From NCBI RefSeq assembly GCF_042646165.1, contig NZ_JBHRTC010000021.1: a DNA stretch of 64,000 nucleotides; one strand, written 5' to 3'. Under the pieces are notes generated by a model, which had not been told where the DNA came from, ran no database searches, and saw only the letters and a program-made list of their open reading frames with translations. A program made the position numbers and the translations under genes. This DNA comes from Microbaculum marinum (GTDB lineage Bacteria > Pseudomonadota > Alphaproteobacteria > Rhizobiales > Tepidamorphaceae). Positions 20,862 to 29,397 of the stretch are shown here, in pieces (within the stretch, counting starts at the first letter, position 1; each line of letters begins with the position of its first letter).

Positions 20862-20991
20862 CCGGATGCGGCTGGGAGCAAGCTGCGAGCTCCCGTCCGC
20901 CGTCCGGCCAGGCGGCCGCGGAAGCTCGAGTTTGCCTTGCGTCCCGGTACGAGGCGTCCCTCGGACTCGAAGGGCCCGGGAAGGACAATCC

Positions 20992-21672
20992 TCAGACCTC
21001 GCCGTCCCGGATCATGTAGCCGGCGCCGCGCACGGTATGGAGCAGCGGCGAGGCGAAGCCCTTGTCGATCTTCGAGCGAAGCCGCGACATGTGGACGTCG
21101 ATCACGTTGGTCTGGGGATCGAAGTGATAGTCCCACACGTTCTCGAGCAGCATCGTGCGGGTGACCACCTGCCCTGCGTGGCGCATCAGGTATTCCAGCA
21201 GGCGGAATTCGCGCGGCTGGACGGGTATCGACGTGCCGCCGCGCTGGACGCGGTGGGCGAGCCGATCGAGTTCCAGGTCGCCGACCTTCAGGACGGTCTC
21301 GACTTCCGGCGAGCCGCGCCGGCGTCCGAGCGCCTCGACGCGCGCGACCAGTTCGGAAAAGGCGTAGGGCTTGGCCAGGTAGTCGTCGCCGCCCGCGCGC
21401 AGTCCCTTGACCCGGTCGTCGACCTCGCCGAGCGCTGACAGGATCAGGACGGGGGTCGAATCGGATTTCTGCCGCAGGTCGGTGATGATCGACAGGCCGT
21501 CGCGCTTGGGCAGCATCCGGTCGATGACCAGGACGTCGTAGCTGCCGCCGTTGGCGAGGGCATAGCCCTCCTCGCCGTCGGAGGCGAGATCGACGCTATG
21601 GCCGGACTCGTTGAGCCCCTTGGCCAGGTACTGCGCCGCCTCGCGATCGTCTTCCACCACAAGAATCTTCAT
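20992..21672 (-). CDS. OmpR-family response regulator
   Basis: A 226-residue regulator. The start at 21672 (MKILVVEDD) gives a canonical receiver domain; longer in-frame starts only add non-homologous residues. The receiver has acidic pocket residues in VVEDD, phospho-acceptor Asp51 in VLVIDRMLP and Lys in the YLAKPYAF loop. The C-terminal winged helix (about 128-226) has the usual YLMRHAGQVVTRTMLLENVW and SRLRSKIDKGF segments. The target is unknown. Position next to a DegP-type protease suggests envelope-stress control, which is inference. Confidence 0.92.
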   Translation of the reverse strand: MKILVVEDDREAAQYLAKGLNESGHSVDLASDGEEGYALANGGSYDVLVIDRMLPKRDGLSIITDLRQKSDSTPVLILSALGEVDDRVKGLRAGGDDYLAKPYAFSELVARVEALGRRRGSPEVETVLKVGDLELDRLAHRVQRGGTSIPVQPREFRLLEYLMRHAGQVVTRTMLLENVWDYHFDPQTNVIDVHMSRLRSKIDKGFASPLLHTVRGAGYMIRDGEV

Positions 21673-21703
21673 GGAGACGAAGTCTACGCGATCGGCGTGG
21701 GAA

Positions 21704-21732
21704 ACGGCAGACCGGAAGTTCCGGTCTGCCGT
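21704..21732 (-). terminator. Rho-independent-like terminator after the DegP gene
   Basis: A near-perfect hairpin with 14-bp arms (ACGGCAGACCGGAA paired with its complement) stands between the DegP stop and the response regulator start. Read leftward it is followed by only a short T-run (TTTCCC), so termination may be partial. Confidence 0.55.
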
Positions 21733-21791
21733 CCGAGACGGCGTTGCGGCGGGGGCGAGAGGAGACCGCACCGTCCCGTTCCTTGCCTGCC

Positions 21792-23333
21792 TCAGGCCTT
21801 CGGCAGCGACAGCGCGACGAAGCGCTCGTTGTCGCCGCTCTTGACCTTGAGCAGGACAGCCTTGCGACCCTTCTCCTCGGCCCGTGCAACGGCCTTGGAC
21901 AGGTCGTCGGGGTTCTTGATGTCCTGGCCGCCGGCTTCGACGATCACGTCGCCTTCCGACAGGCCCTTGCGGGCGCCTTCGCCGTCCGGATCGACCTCGG
22001 TAATGCGCACGCCGCCGCTGTCGTCGCCGGCCGGCGCAAACACCAGGCCGAGTTGCTCGTTGCGGACATCGGCGCCCGGCATCTCTTCGGCCGGAGCCAT
22101 GGCGACCTGCTGGTTCTCCGACGGCTGGGCGCCGAGCACGATGGTCACGTTCTCGATGTCGCCATCACGCCAGATTTCCAGCTTCGCGTCGTCCTTGGGA
22201 TCGAGGTCGCCGATCTTCCGGGCGAGATCCCGGGCATCCTCGACGGTCTTGCCGTTGACCGACAGGATGACGTCGCCCGCCTTGATGTCCGAGTTGCGGG
22301 CCGGACCGGAATCCAGGATCGACGCGATGATCGCACCGCTCGGCTTGTCGAGGCCAAGGCTCTCGGCGATGTCCTCGTTGACGGGCTGGATCTGCACGCC
22401 GAGCCAGCCGCGGCTGACCGTGCCGGTTTCCTTCAGCTCGGAAATGACCGACTGGGCGATGTCTGCCGGGATCGCAAAGGCGATGCCGACATTGCCGCCG
22501 GATGGCGAGAAGATGGCGGTGTTCACGCCGATCACCTTGCCTTCGATGTTGAAGGTCGGACCGCCGGAATTGCCGCGGTTGACCGGAGCATCGATCTGGA
22601 TGAAGTCGTCATAGGGGCCCGAGCCGATGTCGCGGCCGTCGGCCGAGACGATCCCGGCGGTGACGGTGCCGCGCAGGCCGAAAGGATTGCCGACCGCGAC
22701 CACCCACTGTCCGACGCGTGCGTCGTCACTGGCGAACTCGACATAGGGAAGATCCTCGTCGGCCTCGATCTTCAGGAGCGCCAGGTCGGTCTTGGAATCC
22801 GAGCCGATCAGCTTGGCGTCGTATTCCTTGCCGTTGGTCATGCGGACGGTGATCTTGTCGGCTTCGTCGGAGACGTGGTTGTTGGTCACCACGTAACCGT
22901 CGCCGGAAATGATGAAGCCGGAGCCCTGGCCCATGGTCGGGCGCGACTGCGGGCCGCGGCTGGGGCCACGGTCGCCGAACTGGTCCTCGAAGTCCCTGAA
23001 GAACTTGCGGAACGGCGAGTTGTCCGGCAGGTCCTTGAATTCCGGCATGCTGCGGAAATCGGGCATGCTGGGGCCGCCGCGGACCATGTCCGCGCTGTGG
23101 CCCTCGACCTCGACGCTGACCACCGCCGGGCTGACCTGTTCGACCAGGTCGGCGAAGTCGAACGGATTGACTGCCGGGGCCTGAACCTTGGCGCTGACGT
23201 TCTCCGCCGAGGCGTTATCAGGCGTCAGCAGACCGGTGCCCGCGGCACCACCGGCAATCGCCAGCGCCGCCGTGCCGGCCATCAGCACGGAACGGAAACG
23301 CCGGGGCTCGGTGGCTCTGTGGTTATGGGGCAT
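21792..23333 (-). CDS. degP: Do-family periplasmic serine protease (DegP/MucD type)
   Basis: A 513-residue exported protease. An Arg-rich N-terminus and hydrophobic segment (about 17-35) form the export signal. The trypsin-like domain has the catalytic triad His153 (TNNHVSD), Asp183 (KTDLALLK) and Ser256 (RGNSGGP). Two PDZ domains follow (about 275-370 and 400-505). It degrades and refolds damaged envelope proteins. A hairpin lies after the stop, separating it from the downstream two-component pair. Confidence 0.94.
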   Translation of the reverse strand: MPHNHRATEPRRFRSVLMAGTAALAIAGGAAGTGLLTPDNASAENVSAKVQAPAVNPFDFADLVEQVSPAVVSVEVEGHSADMVRGGPSMPDFRSMPEFKDLPDNSPFRKFFRDFEDQFGDRGPSRGPQSRPTMGQGSGFIISGDGYVVTNNHVSDEADKITVRMTNGKEYDAKLIGSDSKTDLALLKIEADEDLPYVEFASDDARVGQWVVAVGNPFGLRGTVTAGIVSADGRDIGSGPYDDFIQIDAPVNRGNSGGPTFNIEGKVIGVNTAIFSPSGGNVGIAFAIPADIAQSVISELKETGTVSRGWLGVQIQPVNEDIAESLGLDKPSGAIIASILDSGPARNSDIKAGDVILSVNGKTVEDARDLARKIGDLDPKDDAKLEIWRDGDIENVTIVLGAQPSENQQVAMAPAEEMPGADVRNEQLGLVFAPAGDDSGGVRITEVDPDGEGARKGLSEGDVIVEAGGQDIKNPDDLSKAVARAEEKGRKAVLLKVKSGDNERFVALSLPKA

Positions 23334-23482
23334 GTAATTCTCCTCGTATCGATCTCGAGCGGGTCATGTTTACCCCCCGCCGTGACACCGAATATGGGGT
23401 AGGTCGCCTTACAGCCGCCTGTCGGGAGAATTAATTATCGGTAAGGATTGGAGAGGCTGGCGGCAGAGTCACTGAAGCCATG

Positions 23483-23510
23483 TTGACAAAGTACGGAATT
23501 TCCGTACTTT
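23483..23510 (+). promoter_or_regulatory. Toxin-antitoxin promoter with palindromic operator
   Basis: TTGACA (23483-23488) and TACTTT (23505-23510) lie 16 nt apart. Between and overlapping them is a perfect inverted repeat with 10-bp arms AAGTACGGAA / TTCCGTACTT and a 1-nt centre (23489-23509). A dimeric helix-turn-helix antitoxin bound here would block RNA polymerase. The toxin GTG begins only 8 nt after the -10 hexamer, so the transcript may be leaderless. Confidence 0.75.
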
Positions 23511-23517
23511 TGGATAC

Positions 23518-23865
23518 GTGCACACAGTCGTTGAAACCGCTGCCTATCTGAGTGCCGCAAAGAGTGCCGGCTTGAGCGACGAGGACCGGCGGGCAGTTGT
23601 CGACCTTTTGGCCGCGGAGCCCGAGTCCGGAGACCTCATGCAAGGCACTGGCGGGTGCCGTAAACTTCGGATCGCCGGACGCGGAAAAGGCAAGAGCGGC
23701 GGATATCGGCTGATCACCGCATATGTCGGACGGAACTACCCCGTCTTCCTGTTGACGGTCTTCGGGAAGAACGAGAAGTCAAACCTCACCAGGTCTGAGC
23801 GCAACGAACTTGCAAGGCTCACTGACATCCTGGCAAAGACCTACCGAAAGCACGCTCCGGAGTGA
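23518..23865 (+). CDS. RelE/HigB-type toxin of a type II toxin-antitoxin system
   Basis: A 115-residue basic protein starting at GTG 23518. The order of elements is that of the RelE/ParE superfamily. An N-terminal helix rich in small residues leads to the KLRIAGRGKGKSGGYRLI strand pair, the YPVFLLTVFGKNEKSNLT core with basic residues, and C-terminal helices. Family members usually cleave mRNA on the ribosome or poison gyrase; the target here is not determined. It precedes the antitoxin, as in higBA-type operons. No ribosome site precedes the GTG, which fits leaderless translation. Confidence 0.85.
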   Translation: MHTVVETAAYLSAAKSAGLSDEDRRAVVDLLAAEPESGDLMQGTGGCRKLRIAGRGKGKSGGYRLITAYVGRNYPVFLLTVFGKNEKSNLTRSERNELARLTDILAKTYRKHAPE

Positions 23866-23869
23866 AATC

Positions 23870-24169
23870 ATGAGCAAACGTGCGTTTGAAAAGATCAAGT
23901 CGGGACTGGAAGAGGCCATTGCCATTTCTCGGGGAAATGCCGACGCTGCGACCTATGTTGTCCACGTTCCGGAGCAAGTGGACGTCAGGGCCATTCGGAA
24001 AGATCTTCGGCTGACGCAAAGGGAGTTCTCGACCCGCTACGGGTTCAACCTGGCCCGGCTGCGTGACTGGGAACAGGGCCGATCCCACCCTGATAGTGCG
24101 GTTCGCGCCTACCTGAAAGTCATTTCCGAGGAGCGGGAGGCTGTGGAGCGGGCCCTCCGTGCCGCCTGA
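23870..24169 (+). CDS. Helix-turn-helix antitoxin
   Basis: A 99-residue protein whose ATG (23870) lies 4 nt after the toxin stop, so translation is probably coupled. The C-terminal half has an XRE-type DNA-binding fold (LRLTQREFSTRYGFNLARLRDWEQG). The N-terminal half, with YVVHVPEQVDVRAIRK, probably wraps the toxin. It should neutralise the toxin and repress the operon through the palindrome at 23489-23509. Confidence 0.88.
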   Translation: MSKRAFEKIKSGLEEAIAISRGNADAATYVVHVPEQVDVRAIRKDLRLTQREFSTRYGFNLARLRDWEQGRSHPDSAVRAYLKVISEEREAVERALRAA

Positions 24170-24192
24170 CGCCTGCCGACGACCATACCACC

Positions 24193-25413
24193 TCACCCGT
24201 CCAGCTTCGTGACGATCGCGCTGCGGCCGTCCAGCGTCCGGTGGACCGGGCACTTGTCGGCGATCTCCAGGATCTTCGCCTGCGTCGCCTCGTCATAGTC
24301 GCCCTCGACGCTTATGTGCCGTTCGAAGCGGTCGATCCGGCCGACGAACCCGTCGGCGCAGTCCGCGCAGTCGTCGGCATGGATCTTTCCGTGCGTGACG
24401 GTCACCCTCACCCGCCCCAGATCGAGCTTTTTCCGTTCGGCGTACATGCGCAGCGTCATCGACGTGCAGGCCGCCAGCCCGATCGAGAGGAAGTCGTAGG
24501 GCGTCGGCCCGCTGTCGGTGCCGCCCTTGTCGACCGGCTCGTCGGCCAGCAGGCGGTGCGGCCCGACGCGGACGAACTGCTGGAACGCGCCTTCGCCCGA
24601 TTCCATCACAGTGACGCCCTCGTCGTGGGACACCGCCTCGGCGGCCGGCGCGATGTCGAGGTAGCGCGCCACCCAGGCGGAGATGATCTCGGCGGCGAAT
24701 GCCGCGTCCCTGCGCCGGGTCAGCAGATGGTCGGCCCCGTCCAGCGAGATGAAACCCTTGGGATGCTTTGCTGCGTCGTAGATCAGCCGTGCGTTCTCGA
24801 TACCGACCGTATCGTCGGTCGGCGAGTGCAGGACGAGCAGCGCCTTGCGAATATGCGCCACCTTGTCCAGCAGGTCCTGCGAGCGCACGTCGTCGAGGAA
24901 GTGCTTGCGGATCCGGAACTCGCGCCCCGCCAGGCTGACCGTCGCCTCGCCCTTCTCCTCTATGGCCGCGACCTCGGCGGCGAAGCTCTTGATCACGTGT
25001 TCGGTGGAAGCCGGCGCACCTATGGTGACCACGGCGACGGCCTCGGGCACCGCGCTCGCCGCCGCCAGCACGGCCGCGCCGCCGAGACTGTGTCCGATCA
25101 GCACGCGCGGCGCCTCGTAGGTCTCGCGCAGCCAGTCGGCGGCCTTCACCAGGTCCTGGACGTTCGAGGAAAAGTCGGTATTGGCGAACTCCCCCTTCGA
25201 GGAACCGAGACCGGTGAAGTCGAAGCGCAACACGGCGATGCCGCGCTTGGCGAGTTCGGTCGAGATGTGGGAGGTGGCGAGCTGTTCCTTCGAACAGGAA
25301 AAGCAATGGGCAACCAGCGCGAACGCGTGGATCTCGCCGGCGGGAAGGTCGAGCCGGGCCGACAGCTCGTCGCCGAGGCTCCCGGTGAATGTCACGCGCT
25401 GTCCGATGGCCAT
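24193..25413 (-). CDS. Bifunctional alpha/beta hydrolase-OsmC fusion protein
   Basis: A 406-residue fusion. Residues 1-255 are an alpha/beta hydrolase with nucleophile Ser109 in the GHSLGG elbow. Residues about 268-406 are an OsmC-type domain with a Cys in the GLAACTSMTLRMYA segment and a second in DKCPVHRTL, the redox pair of peroxiredoxin-like Ohr/OsmC proteins. The natural fusion is known in proteobacteria, and its physiological substrate is not established. It is convergent with the toxin-antitoxin pair. Together these genes separate degP from the ccm operon. Confidence 0.9.
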   Translation of the reverse strand: MAIGQRVTFTGSLGDELSARLDLPAGEIHAFALVAHCFSCSKEQLATSHISTELAKRGIAVLRFDFTGLGSSKGEFANTDFSSNVQDLVKAADWLRETYEAPRVLIGHSLGGAAVLAAASAVPEAVAVVTIGAPASTEHVIKSFAAEVAAIEEKGEATVSLAGREFRIRKHFLDDVRSQDLLDKVAHIRKALLVLHSPTDDTVGIENARLIYDAAKHPKGFISLDGADHLLTRRRDAAFAAEIISAWVARYLDIAPAAEAVSHDEGVTVMESGEGAFQQFVRVGPHRLLADEPVDKGGTDSGPTPYDFLSIGLAACTSMTLRMYAERKKLDLGRVRVTVTHGKIHADDCADCADGFVGRIDRFERHISVEGDYDEATQAKILEIADKCPVHRTLDGRSAIVTKLDG

Positions 25414-25494
25414 CTCGCCGTCTCCTCCTGATTGTTGCCGGAGACAGGTTGTAGAACACCGGCGCCGCCGGCGAAACGCCGGACCGGCCGGGGT

Positions 25495-25974
25495 TCAGTC
25501 GCGCGCGTCGAGCAGTTCCGCGATCCGCTTCTCCTCCTCGGCCGACAGTTTCGCCGGGTCGCCGCGGCGGCGGCGCGTCGCGATGACGACGGCGATGCCG
25601 CCGAGCAGCAAAAGCACGACCGGGGTCAGCCAGAGGATCAGGTTGTGCGCCGCGAAGGTCGGCCTCAGCAGGACGAACTCGCCGTAGCGCGCGACGATGA
25701 AGTCGACGACTTCGCCGTCGCTGTCGCCGGCCTCCAGGCGCTCGCGCACCAGGATGCGCAGGTCGCGGGCCAGCGGTGCGTCGGAATCGTCGATCGACTG
25801 GTTCTGGCAGACCAGGCAGCGCAGTCCCTCCGAGATATCACGTGCCCTGGCCTCGAGCGCCGGGTCGTCGAGGATTTCGTCTGGCTGCACGGCCAGGGCG
25901 CCGGGCGCCGGCGGGCCGGCGAGGCAGACCAGGATCGCAAGGACGGCCAGTACGGGGCGCGTGAGGTGGGGCAT
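25495..25974 (-). CDS. ccmH: Cytochrome c-type biogenesis protein CcmH
   Basis: A 159-residue membrane-anchored thioredoxin-like protein. The ATG at 25972-25974 gives an N-terminal signal/anchor. The redox motif LRCLVCQNQS has Cys53 and Cys56. A C-terminal transmembrane helix (about 110-132) is followed by a basic tail. CcmH keeps the CXXCH cysteines of apocytochrome c reduced for heme ligation by CcmF. It begins 4 nt after the ccmF stop and is the last gene of the operon. Confidence 0.95.
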   Translation of the reverse strand: MPHLTRPVLAVLAILVCLAGPPAPGALAVQPDEILDDPALEARARDISEGLRCLVCQNQSIDDSDAPLARDLRILVRERLEAGDSDGEVVDFIVARYGEFVLLRPTFAAHNLILWLTPVVLLLLGGIAVVIATRRRRGDPAKLSAEEEKRIAELLDARD

Positions 25975-25978
25975 GCGT

Positions 25979-27958
25979 CTATTCCGCCGGGACGGCCGAG
26001 GCCGTGCGCAGGCGGCGCGGGGCGCCGACCCTGAGCCGCCGGTCGGACAGCGACACAACGCCGCCGAGGACCATCACCACCGTGCCCAGCCAGATCAGCG
26101 TGACGAACGGCTTGTAGTAGGCCCGCACGGCGATCGATCCCGTCTCGCCGCTGTCTCCGAGCGACAGGTAGAGCTGGCTGAAGCCGAAGGTGCGGATCGC
26201 GGTTTCCGTCGTCTGGCGGCCGGTCGCAAGGTAGACGCGCCGGGCCGGATCGAGATCGCCGATCTCTGAGCCGCCGCGCCGGATCGTGAAATGGGCGACG
26301 GAATCGCGATAGTTCGGCCCCTGGCGCGGCGCGAAACCGTCCAGCGTCAGCTCGTATCCCGCGATCGACAGTGTATCGCGGGGCGACATGGAGACGATCT
26401 TCTCGCTTTCGTAGGCGGTCACCGCGACGATGCCGATCACGGTCACGCCGACGCCGGCATGCGCGAGCGCGGTGCCCCAGGCCGAGCGCGGCAGGCCGGC
26501 TGCGCGGCGCAACCCGACCCCGAGCGGCCCGGAGAACAGCTTGGTGCGGAACACGATCTCGGAGGCCGCGCCGAGGATCAGCCACGCGCCGATGCCGATG
26601 CCGACGGGCGCGAGGACGGGGCCGCCGACGGAGAAGGCATAGACGCCGATCATGACGGCGAGCGCGATGCCGGCCGCCGCCATCAGCCGCTGCGACACCG
26701 CCAGCAGGTCGCCGCGCTTCCAGGCGAGCATCGGCCCGAACGGCACGGCGATCAGCAGCGGCACCATGATCGGCGCGAAGGTCGCGTCAAAGAACGGCGC
26801 GCCGACCGAGATCTTCGCCCCGGTTAGCGCCTCCAGCGCCAGCGGGTACAGCGTGCCGACGAAGACGACGCCGCAGGCCGCCGACAGGAGCAGGTTGTTG
26901 AGGACGAGCGTCCCCTCCCGGCTGATCGGCGCGAACACGCCGCCCGCCTGCAGGCTGCCGGCGCGCCAGGCGAACAGCGACAGCGCCCCGCCGACGGCGA
27001 GCACCAGGATCGCCAGGATGAAGACGCCGCGCGTCGGATCGGAGGCGAACGTATGGACCGAGGTCAGCACGCCGGAGCGCACCAGGAACGTGCCGAGCAG
27101 GCTCAGCGAGAACGTCAGGATCGCCAGCAGGATGGTCCACACCTTGAGCGCGTTGCGCTTCTCCATGACGATCGCAGAGTGCAGCAGCGCCGTGCCCGAC
27201 AGCCAGGGCAGGAAGGAGGCGTTCTCGACGGGATCCCAGAACCACCAGCCGCCCCAGCCCAGTTCGTAGTAGGCCCAGTAGGACCCAAGCGAGATGCCGA
27301 GCGTCAGGAAGCACCACGCGGCGAGCGTCCACGGCCTGACCCAGCGCGCCCAGGCGGCGTCGACGCGGCCCTCGATCAGCGCGGCGACGGCGAACGAGAA
27401 GGCGATCGAGAAGCCGACATAGCCCGCGTAGAGCAGCGGCGGATGGAAGGCGAGGCCGGGGTCCTGCAGGATCGGATTGAGGTCGCGCCCCTCCGCCGGC
27501 GCCGCCGCGATCCGCAGGAACGGGTTCGACGTGCCGAGGATGAACAGCAGGAACACCGCCGAGATCCACGCCTGTACCGACAGCACGGTGGCGCGCAGAG
27601 TGTCGGGCAGGTTGGTGCCGAACGCCGCCACCAGACCGCCGAAGAAGGCCAGGATCAGCACCCACAGGATCATCGACCCCTCGTGGTTCCCCCAGGCGCC
27701 GGAGATCTTGTAGAGCAGCGGCTTGGCGGAGTGCGAGTTCTCCCAGACGTTGAGGACCGAGAAGTCCGACTGCAGGTAGGCCCCGATCAGGGCCACGAAC
27801 GCGACCAGCACCAGGACGAACTGGGCGAGCGCCGTGCTCGGCCCGACCGCCATCATCGCCGGATCGCCACGCCTGGCACCCCACAGCGGCACGATCGACT
27901 GCGCGAGCGCGACCGCAAGTGCGAGGATCAGCGCATAGTGGCCGAGTTCGGGGATCAC
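25979..27958 (-). CDS. ccmF: Heme lyase CcmF
   Basis: A 659-residue polytopic membrane protein. The open frame continues upstream through repeats and an N-run. The GTG at 27956-27958 is taken as the start because GGAGG lies 8 nt before it and the protein then begins with the usual IPELGHYALILAL helix. The tryptophan-rich heme-handling segment (WAYYELGWGGWWFWDPVENASFLPW) and many transmembrane helices identify CcmF, which attaches heme to apocytochrome c together with CcmH. An unusual 930-nt repeat-filled gap lies between it and ccmE. Confidence 0.95.
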   Translation of the reverse strand: MIPELGHYALILALAVALAQSIVPLWGARRGDPAMMAVGPSTALAQFVLVLVAFVALIGAYLQSDFSVLNVWENSHSAKPLLYKISGAWGNHEGSMILWVLILAFFGGLVAAFGTNLPDTLRATVLSVQAWISAVFLLFILGTSNPFLRIAAAPAEGRDLNPILQDPGLAFHPPLLYAGYVGFSIAFSFAVAALIEGRVDAAWARWVRPWTLAAWCFLTLGISLGSYWAYYELGWGGWWFWDPVENASFLPWLSGTALLHSAIVMEKRNALKVWTILLAILTFSLSLLGTFLVRSGVLTSVHTFASDPTRGVFILAILVLAVGGALSLFAWRAGSLQAGGVFAPISREGTLVLNNLLLSAACGVVFVGTLYPLALEALTGAKISVGAPFFDATFAPIMVPLLIAVPFGPMLAWKRGDLLAVSQRLMAAAGIALAVMIGVYAFSVGGPVLAPVGIGIGAWLILGAASEIVFRTKLFSGPLGVGLRRAAGLPRSAWGTALAHAGVGVTVIGIVAVTAYESEKIVSMSPRDTLSIAGYELTLDGFAPRQGPNYRDSVAHFTIRRGGSEIGDLDPARRVYLATGRQTTETAIRTFGFSQLYLSLGDSGETGSIAVRAYYKPFVTLIWLGTVVMVLGGVVSLSDRRLRVGAPRRLRTASAVPAE

Positions 27959-28889
27959 GTTGCAGCCTCCTGGTCGGGTCTCTGGTTCCGGCCCGAACGC
28001 CCGGCCGCCGCGGCGGCGGCCCCCGGACCTGCGGTGACGGGCCTCGTGCGCAAGGCACTCGAAACGCGGCGCGTTTCCGCTGGAGCGGACCATTCTCCCC
28101 AGCCCTCGGCTTCGGGCCTCGCGCGTAAGGCACTCGAAACGCTGTCGCGTTTCGTCCGCTGGCGCGGAGCGTGCCTTACCCCCCTCTCCATCTCTCCCCC
28201 ACAAGGGGGGAGAGGGTTCATTGCGGCCGCCGCCCGTTGTGGACCGCCACGATTGCATTTGCTGCACGGTTTCAGAACGAGTGTGTCTCCATGCCTGGCG
28301 CCTTGCGCCCCTCTCCCCCCTTGTGGGGGAGAGATGGAGAGGGGGGTCCGCCGCGCAGCGGCGGCGAAAGCCTTGGCTTTCGCAAACCCGAACGCCCGAA
28401 GCGGTTCGNNNNNNNNNNNNNNNNNNNNCGGCTCGATGCCGGCTGACGGAGCCCGGCCGCTGCCTACCCTGGACGAAAAGCCCGCGCTCCGCCCCTCCGG
28501 GGACACGCAATTCCGGGGCATGAAGCCACGACGGACGAAGGCCACACGGCCCCCTCTCCCCCCTTGTGGGGGAGAGATGGAGAGGGGGGTGAGCACCGGT
28601 GCCGCGCAGCGGCAGCGAAAGCGCAGCTTTCGCAGGGGCGAACGCCCGAGGCTCGCAGCCGAGGGCCGGAAGAATGGTCCGCGCAAGGGGACGAAACGCG
28701 TCGCGTTTCGAACGACGAACGCCCGAGGGTTGGAGCCCGGTGCCGCGCAGCGGCAGCGAAAGCAACGCTTTCGCAGGGCGGAAACGCGCTCCGCTCCGGC
28801 GGAGCGCAGGGCGCCGAGGGCTGGAGCACCCTGGGACGGCTCGATGCCGTCTAATTGCGCACGGCCGATGCTCACCCGCAATGCCCCGG
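27959..28889. repeat. Array of palindromic repeats between ccmE and ccmF, with an assembly gap
   Basis: No gene is seen in these 930 nt. Three copies of a CT-rich palindrome occur (28180-28215, 28309-28346, 28551-28590). Each pairs CTCTCCCCC with GGGGGAGAG around ACAAG or CTTGT, with outer arms CCCCTCTCC / GGAGAGGGG. A second repeat type surrounds them: GCCGCGCAGCGGCAGCGAAAG, an AGCTTTCGC stem and GAACGCCCGAGG, at about 28354-28400, 28600-28672 and 28738-28815, with reversed versions around 28040-28150. These match intergenic elements elsewhere in the window. The N-run at 28409-28428 lies inside a copy. Confidence 0.85.
28409..28428. other. Assembly gap (20 N)
   Basis: A run of 20 N inside the repeat array between ccmE and ccmF. 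Its true length is unknown. Frames that appear to read across it are not meaningful. Confidence 0.99.
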
Positions 28890-29336
28890 TCACTGCGGCT
28901 TCTCCTCGCCCATCCAGTGGCCCTGCTCCTTGAGGGCGTCGGCGACCTCGCGGGGCATGTAGGTCTCGTCGTGCTTCGCCAGAACCGTGTCGGCGACGAA
29001 GATGCCGTCGGCGCCCAGCATTCCCTCCGTCACCACGCCCTGCCCCTCGCGGAACAGGTCCGGCAGCAGGCCGCTGTAGACCACCTTGATCTCGTGGGCG
29101 GTGTCGGTGACCGTGAAGTGCACGGTGGTGCCGTCGAGCCGCTCGACGCTGCCGTCCTCGACGAGGCCACCGAGGCGGATGCGCTTGCCGGGCGCCAGGT
29201 TGCCCGCGACGACGTCGCTCGGCGAGTTGAAGAAGACGATATTGTCCTGGAACGCCACCAGCATCAGGCCCACGGCGGCGAACAGGATGGCGCCGGCCAC
29301 GCCTATCAGGACCAGTCGACGCTGCTTGCGGCCCAT
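28890..29336 (-). CDS. ccmE: Heme chaperone CcmE
   Basis: A 148-residue protein with an N-terminal transmembrane anchor (about 8-30) and a periplasmic OB-fold domain. The covalent heme-binding site HxxxY is present as His122-Tyr126 in LAKHDETYMP. CcmE carries heme from CcmABCD to CcmF in the periplasm. It lies 61 nt downstream of ccmI. Compact C-terminal charged residues end the protein just before the repeat array. Confidence 0.96.
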   Translation of the reverse strand: MGRKQRRLVLIGVAGAILFAAVGLMLVAFQDNIVFFNSPSDVVAGNLAPGKRIRLGGLVEDGSVERLDGTTVHFTVTDTAHEIKVVYSGLLPDLFREGQGVVTEGMLGADGIFVADTVLAKHDETYMPREVADALKEQGHWMGEEKPQ

Positions 29337-29397
29337 GTCAGCTCCTCAATTCCCCGTGCCGTATATCACGTCGGTCCCGCATGCGCCCCGACGCCCG

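Noticed and set aside
28180..28590. Possible CRISPR array from regularly recurring palindromes
   Set aside because: Copies vary in orientation and spacing, spacers are unequal and no cas gene is near.
27053..28933. Long frames bridging the N-run at 28409-28428
   Set aside because: They depend on an arbitrary gap length and on repeat sequence; ccmF has a better start at 27958.
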